DNA of 25,894 bases from CAYOHP01 sp964403795 [NCBI: uncultured bacterium] (GTDB lineage: Bacteria; Muiribacteriota; UBA6191; CAZXTJ01), in the NCBI GenBank assembly GCA_964403795.1, contig CAYOHP010000097.1, forward strand, positions 1 to 25,894. The letters run 5' to 3'. Below are positions 22,456 through 25,894 of this stretch, one piece after another; the stretch's first letter is position 1, and each line of letters begins with the position of its first letter. The notes under the pieces are model-generated. The model was not told the DNA's origin and ran no database searches. It saw nothing but the letters and a program-made list of their open reading frames with translations. Both the position numbers and the translations under genes were made by a program.

Positions 22456-24009
22456 ATGGGCCGGACGAGGACTCCGCGCCGACCCGATCCGATGCCGGAT
22501 TTCGACCCCGAAGAAGTCACCGCCAGCGGCCTCAGGATCGAGGCCGTCTACTGCCCGAGCTGCAATCGCGAGAACCGCTCGGGAGTGACCTTCTGCGCCC
22601 ACTGCGCCACCTACCTCGGCGACCTCCTCGATTCGGAGAGCCCCGGCGGATCCGGCGGGGACGACGCCCTCGACAACCTGAAGGCGGCTCCCGAGCCGCC
22701 CCCTCCCCCGCCCCCGGATCCCCGCCCCCCCACGCCGGTCCCCTCGGCCCGGCCCTCGTCGGCCTCGTCGTCGTCGGCACCGCCCAAGAAGACCGAGACG
22801 CCCTCTTCGGTACCGGCCCGGGATCCGGACCTGCTCCCCCAACCGGTGACCCTGCCCGATGGTCGGGTGATCCGCAAGGCCTCCACCCTCGCCAAGCTTC
22901 AGAAGCTCCAGCAGATCGCGGGCGGCGACCCCCTGGGCGGGGCACGATCCGGCGGGAACGACGTGGTGGCCTACCTCGAGAAGAAGGTGGCCGACCAGAC
23001 GGCCCTGATCGAGCAGTTGAAGCAGGAGAAGGAGGCCCTGGTCCAGGAGTTCATGGTCGACGCCCTCGAGGGCGACGAGAACGCCCTGGCCGAAGAGCTG
23101 GGCAAGGCCCGACGCAGGATCAAGGAACTGGAGGCCGCCGCCAAGGCAGGCGGCGCCGGGGGCGCAGACCTGGAGGCCGCGACCCGGGACCTCGCCGAGG
23201 CCCGGGAAGAGGTCGCCCGGCTTCGCTCCCAAGTCGAACTGGCGAGCGAGGTGGGGAACGAGGCCGAGCGGCTGGCCAAGGCGGAAGCCGAGCTCGAGAG
23301 CCTGCGGGCCGAGCTGGCGGCTTCCGACGATGCCCGGATCGAGCTGGCCGGCCGGGTGGAGGCCGCCGAAGCCAGGGCCCGGGGGGCCCCGGCCGCGACG
23401 TCGGGCGGGGAGGAGCTGGAGTCCCTCCGGAACGAGGCGGAGGATCTCCGCGCCCGCCTGACCCAGATGGGCGAGACCGCCCGGGAACAGGTCCAGTCGG
23501 TCACCCGGTACTACGAACGGATCCTGGCCCGCTCACCCTGCGGCCTCGTGGTGATGGACGGCACCGGCTCGATCCTTTCCGCCAATCTCGCCTGCTCCCG
23601 GCTCCTGGGGGTCCCGACCGCCCAGATCCTGCGCAAGCCCTATCTCTCCATCCCTGCCTTCCAGGAATTCGAGGCCACCGTCAACGAGGTCATGGAGTCC
23701 GGCAACGACTCGCCGGCCCGCCCGCTCACGATCTCGAGTGCCGACGGTAACCAGCACCGGGTCCGCTACACCTGCTCCCGGGCCGAGATCGGGACCCGCA
23801 AGGTCTGTGTGGTGATCATGGAGGTCCTGCTCCCGGCCAAGCCCGCAGGGGCAGGCGACCCCGGCGGCCTGCGGGAGGACCTCTTCGGGCTGCGCATGAT
23901 GGTCGAGCTCCTCTCGTCCAAGGCGCATCTGGAGGACGTGGTCACCCGGGTGAGCGGGGACATCCTGGCGGACGTCGACCGCATGCTCGAGGCGATGAAG
24001 TCGAACTGA
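22456..24009 (+). CDS. Zinc-ribbon, coiled-coil and PAS-domain protein
   Basis: 517 residues in four parts. A zinc ribbon has Cys33, Cys36, Cys47 and Cys50 (CPSCN...CAHC). A Pro/Ser-rich linker (~75-140) follows. A long Glu/Ala/Arg coiled coil (~170-345) leads into a PAS-like domain (~350-460: YYERILARSPCGLVVMDGTG, then ILSANLACSRLLGV). The C-terminal helical tail (~475-517) has no kinase, GGDEF or DNA-binding domain. It is a sensor without an output domain and must act through a partner, perhaps via the coiled coil. The ATG at 22456 is preferred because of the promoter just before it; ATG 22492 would also keep every domain. It is divergent from clpX. No named family is recognised. Confidence 0.82.
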   Translation: MGRTRTPRRPDPMPDFDPEEVTASGLRIEAVYCPSCNRENRSGVTFCAHCATYLGDLLDSESPGGSGGDDALDNLKAAPEPPPPPPPDPRPPTPVPSARPSSASSSSAPPKKTETPSSVPARDPDLLPQPVTLPDGRVIRKASTLAKLQKLQQIAGGDPLGGARSGGNDVVAYLEKKVADQTALIEQLKQEKEALVQEFMVDALEGDENALAEELGKARRRIKELEAAAKAGGAGGADLEAATRDLAEAREEVARLRSQVELASEVGNEAERLAKAEAELESLRAELAASDDARIELAGRVEAAEARARGAPAATSGGEELESLRNEAEDLRARLTQMGETAREQVQSVTRYYERILARSPCGLVVMDGTGSILSANLACSRLLGVPTAQILRKPYLSIPAFQEFEATVNEVMESGNDSPARPLTISSADGNQHRVRYTCSRAEIGTRKVCVVIMEVLLPAKPAGAGDPGGLREDLFGLRMMVELLSSKAHLEDVVTRVSGDILADVDRMLEAMKSN

Positions 24010-24029
24010 TCCCCTACCCGGGCCGGGCC

Positions 24030-24062
24030 GGCGGGTCCGAGACCACCCGGAGCCCACCCGCC
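24030..24062. terminator. Possible shared hairpin between convergent genes
   Basis: GGCGGGT (24030-24036) pairs with ACCCGCC (24056-24062) around a 19-base loop, between the convergent stops of the PAS gene and the propeller-peroxidase gene. No T-run follows. Confidence 0.3.
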
Positions 24063-24089
24063 CTCCGCCGTGACGGGCGCCTGCCGGGA

Positions 24090-25894
24090 CTACTCCGGAT
24101 CGTAGGGATCGATCCCCTCGCCCACCGCCTCCAGGTAGCCGAGCAGGTCCGCCTTCTCCCGGGCCGAGAGCCCGAGCCCATAGGTGCGATCGAAGTGCTC
24201 GATCACATCCTTGAGCGAGGCGAAACGCCCGTCATGCATGTAGGGCGGGGAGTAGTTCACGTTGCGGAGCGTCGGGGTGTCGAAGCCGCCTCCGGTCCCC
24301 ACGTCATGCATGCGCCCGTCCAGGAAGTAGGAATCGGGACGGTGGCAGCCGGCGCATGAGCGCCCCGGCAGGTTCGGGAACTCCTTTTCGAAGAGAGCCT
24401 TACCCCGCTTCACGGGGTCGGGCGCCGCCGGGTCCAGGGATCCGTCGTCGCGCACCCACCGGGTAGGCAGGAAGTCGAACTCGCGCAGGTAGGCGGTGAG
24501 GGCGTCGAGGGTCTTGGGCGACGGCTCGGGGCCGTCGAACTCGAGCACGATGACCCGCCGCGTGAACTCCCGGATCCCGCCCTCCTGCTGGGTCTTCCCG
24601 TAGGGACCGGTGTGACGGAGGCCGCGCAACGAAGGCGTATCGACGGGGTTGAAGATCCCGTCGTCCCCGGCGGCCGCGAAGTGCTTGTTGGAGAGGTCGG
24701 CACCACCCCGGACCTTGGAGATCCCGGCGATGAAGAGGTTGGTGTTCACATGCCCTGCCGGGTGGCAGGAGCCGCAGGAGATCCCCATGCGCTGGGCCTT
24801 CTCCCCGAGGATGGTGGGGTCCTCGAAGAGGATGTCGCCGAGGGCGGCCATGGGAGACATCTCGCTCCCCATCGCCTGGGTGTGGAGGATCTGGCGGGGC
24901 TTGGGAAGGGGACGGGAGAGATCGGTCTCGGTGGGCACGTCGGTCTTGGGGATCCGCACCGCCACGTCGATGGTCTTCACCCGCTCGAACGAGATCCGGG
25001 CCAGGCCGCGGGAGGTCGCCGCCAGCAGGTCGCCACCCGGGCTCTGCGAGAGGTCGTGGACCTCGTCGGAGGGGAGCGGGGAATAGGGAGGGACGTACTG
25101 GGCCCAGCCGGCCGCGGTCCGCCGCAGGAGGCCCGCTCCCAGGGTCGCGACCCAGAGCTCGCCGCCCCGGACCACCATGTCCGTGACCACCAGGTTGGCG
25201 AGTTCCGGATCCTCCTTCTCCAGGGGCTCGAGCTCCTGGCGTCCCGGTTCCAGCCTCAGCAACCCGCCGAAGGTCCCGATCCAGACCAGGTCCCCGTGCC
25301 TGACCAGGGACCGCACGGGACGCCCCCGGAGGGCCGCGTCCATCCCCATGGACCGGATCGTGCCGCCGGAAAGCCGGAGGAGCTCCCCCCGGTTGGTCCC
25401 CACCAGGAGACCATCGGGTCCCCCCGCCAGGGCGGAAGGGGAACCCTGGATCTCCGACTCGAACTCCAGGGGACTAGGCCGGGCCGCCCCGGGCTCGAAC
25501 ATGTCGACGCCCCGCTGGGTCGCCACATAGAGCCGGCCGGAGTAGACCTCCATGGCCCGGACCAGGTCGGAGGCGAGGCCTTGCTCGGCACCCCGCCGGG
25601 ACCATGTGCCGGCCGCGTGCACGAGCAGGCCCGAGAACGGCGTCGAGACCCAGAGGGCTCCCCCGAACCCGATCAGGCCCTGGGGGTTCCCCTCCGGCAT
25701 CCCGTCCCGACCGGGATAGAAGTCGCGCCAGGATTCCGAGCGGGGAGCCTTGACCGCGAAGGCCCCCTTCCCGTCGACCGCCCAGAGCACTCCGTCGGGA
25801 TCTTCGAGCACCCCCCGGACATCCCGGTTGGGCCTCTCGATCCCGAACCGGAGCACCTCCCCCACCACCTCGGCCTGGGTGGACTTGCGGGCCC
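24090..25894 (-). CDS. Beta-propeller fused to di-heme cytochrome c peroxidase (MauG/CCP), 5' end missing
   Basis: The frame is open to the window edge (no stop; residues before the GTG at 25868 also read through), so the N-terminus with any signal peptide lies outside. From that GTG it has 592 residues. Residues ~15-320 hold about seven repeats with GxLWVxT-type strands ([50 protein letters not shown]), a seven-bladed propeller like the sensor part of hybrid two-component proteins. Residues ~335-592 are a di-heme peroxidase: CGSCH (365-369), [19 protein letters not shown] (505-509), then [19 protein letters not shown]. It is probably periplasmic and uses peroxide or a protein substrate. Propeller-MauG fusions are not familiar to me. 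Confidence 0.88.
   Translation of the reverse strand, partial: ARKSTQAEVVGEVLRFGIERPNRDVRGVLEDPDGVLWAVDGKGAFAVKAPRSESWRDFYPGRDGMPEGNPQGLIGFGGALWVSTPFSGLLVHAAGTWSRRGAEQGLASDLVRAMEVYSGRLYVATQRGVDMFEPGAARPSPLEFESEIQGSPSALAGGPDGLLVGTNRGELLRLSGGTIRSMGMDAALRGRPVRSLVRHGDLVWIGTFGGLLRLEPGRQELEPLEKEDPELANLVVTDMVVRGGELWVATLGAGLLRRTAAGWAQYVPPYSPLPSDEVHDLSQSPGGDLLAATSRGLARISFERVKTIDVAVRIPKTDVPTETDLSRPLPKPRQILHTQAMGSEMSPMAALGDILFEDPTILGEKAQRMGISCGSCHPAGHVNTNLFIAGISKVRGGADLSNKHFAAAGDDGIFNPVDTPSLRGLRHTGPYGKTQQEGGIREFTRRVIVLEFDGPEPSPKTLDALTAYLREFDFLPTRWVRDDGSLDPAAPDPVKRGKALFEKEFPNLPGRSCAGCHRPDSYFLDGRMHDVGTGGGFDTPTLRNVNYSPPYMHDGRFASLKDVIEHFDRTYGLGLSAREKADLLGYLEAVGEGIDPYDPE

Overview
The window is GC-rich bacterial chromosome with densely packed genes. 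Almost all of it is one aerobic respiratory locus: a cytochrome bc-type complex, an aa3-type cytochrome c oxidase, and the factors that make heme A and deliver copper. No mobile element, CRISPR array or rRNA is visible. The lineage cannot be fixed by reading alone. A split b6-type cytochrome b followed by a giant multiheme cytochrome c, Ser/Thr kinases with an extracytoplasmic tail, and strong G/C preference at third codon positions would fit a Planctomycetota-like or Myxococcota-like bacterium (inference, low confidence).

Layout. (1) 3-713 is an odd chimera: a DUF2852-like N-terminus joined in frame to most of a YaeQ protein, with codon usage changing at the joint. It converges on a membrane Ser/Thr kinase (720-2783, minus). 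(2) 2947-8867 is a plus-strand operon for quinol:acceptor oxidoreduction: Rieske protein, b6-type cytochrome b, subunit-IV-like cytochrome b half, and an 8-CxxCH, 1063-residue cytochrome c with two long coiled coils. A class IV aminotransferase (8877-9794) follows 9 bases later. (3) 9862-11733 holds a copper-site lipoprotein, a hairpin terminator candidate, and ctaA. (4) 11812-16728, minus strand, is ctaB-coxB-coxA-coxC(ctaE)-coxD-like plus a small CPTC membrane protein. (5) Divergently, 16887-20329 is a tightly coupled operon (every junction is an ATGA overlap): an uncharacterised one-TM protein, SCO, ABC ATPase, ABC-2 permease and DUF420 (the CtaM family). (6) 20385-20460 is tRNA-Gln(CTG). 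It is followed by a small secreted hypothetical protein and clpX on the minus strand, a zinc-ribbon/coiled-coil/PAS protein on the plus strand, and at the right edge a beta-propeller fused to a di-heme peroxidase (MauG/CCP) domain, which runs off the window.

How the parts fit together. Quinol electrons would pass through the two cytochrome b halves and the Rieske protein to the octaheme cytochrome. From there they could go to subunit II CuA and then subunit I. CtaB and CtaA make heme A. SCO and probably the ABC transporter and DUF420 protein finish the oxidase metal/heme centres. The copper-site lipoprotein may carry electrons or copper. The most unusual items are the DUF2852-YaeQ chimera, the octaheme coiled-coil cytochrome, the SCO-ABC-DUF420 operon with a new lead gene, the apparent loss of the K-channel lysine in oxidase subunit I, and the propeller-MauG fusion.
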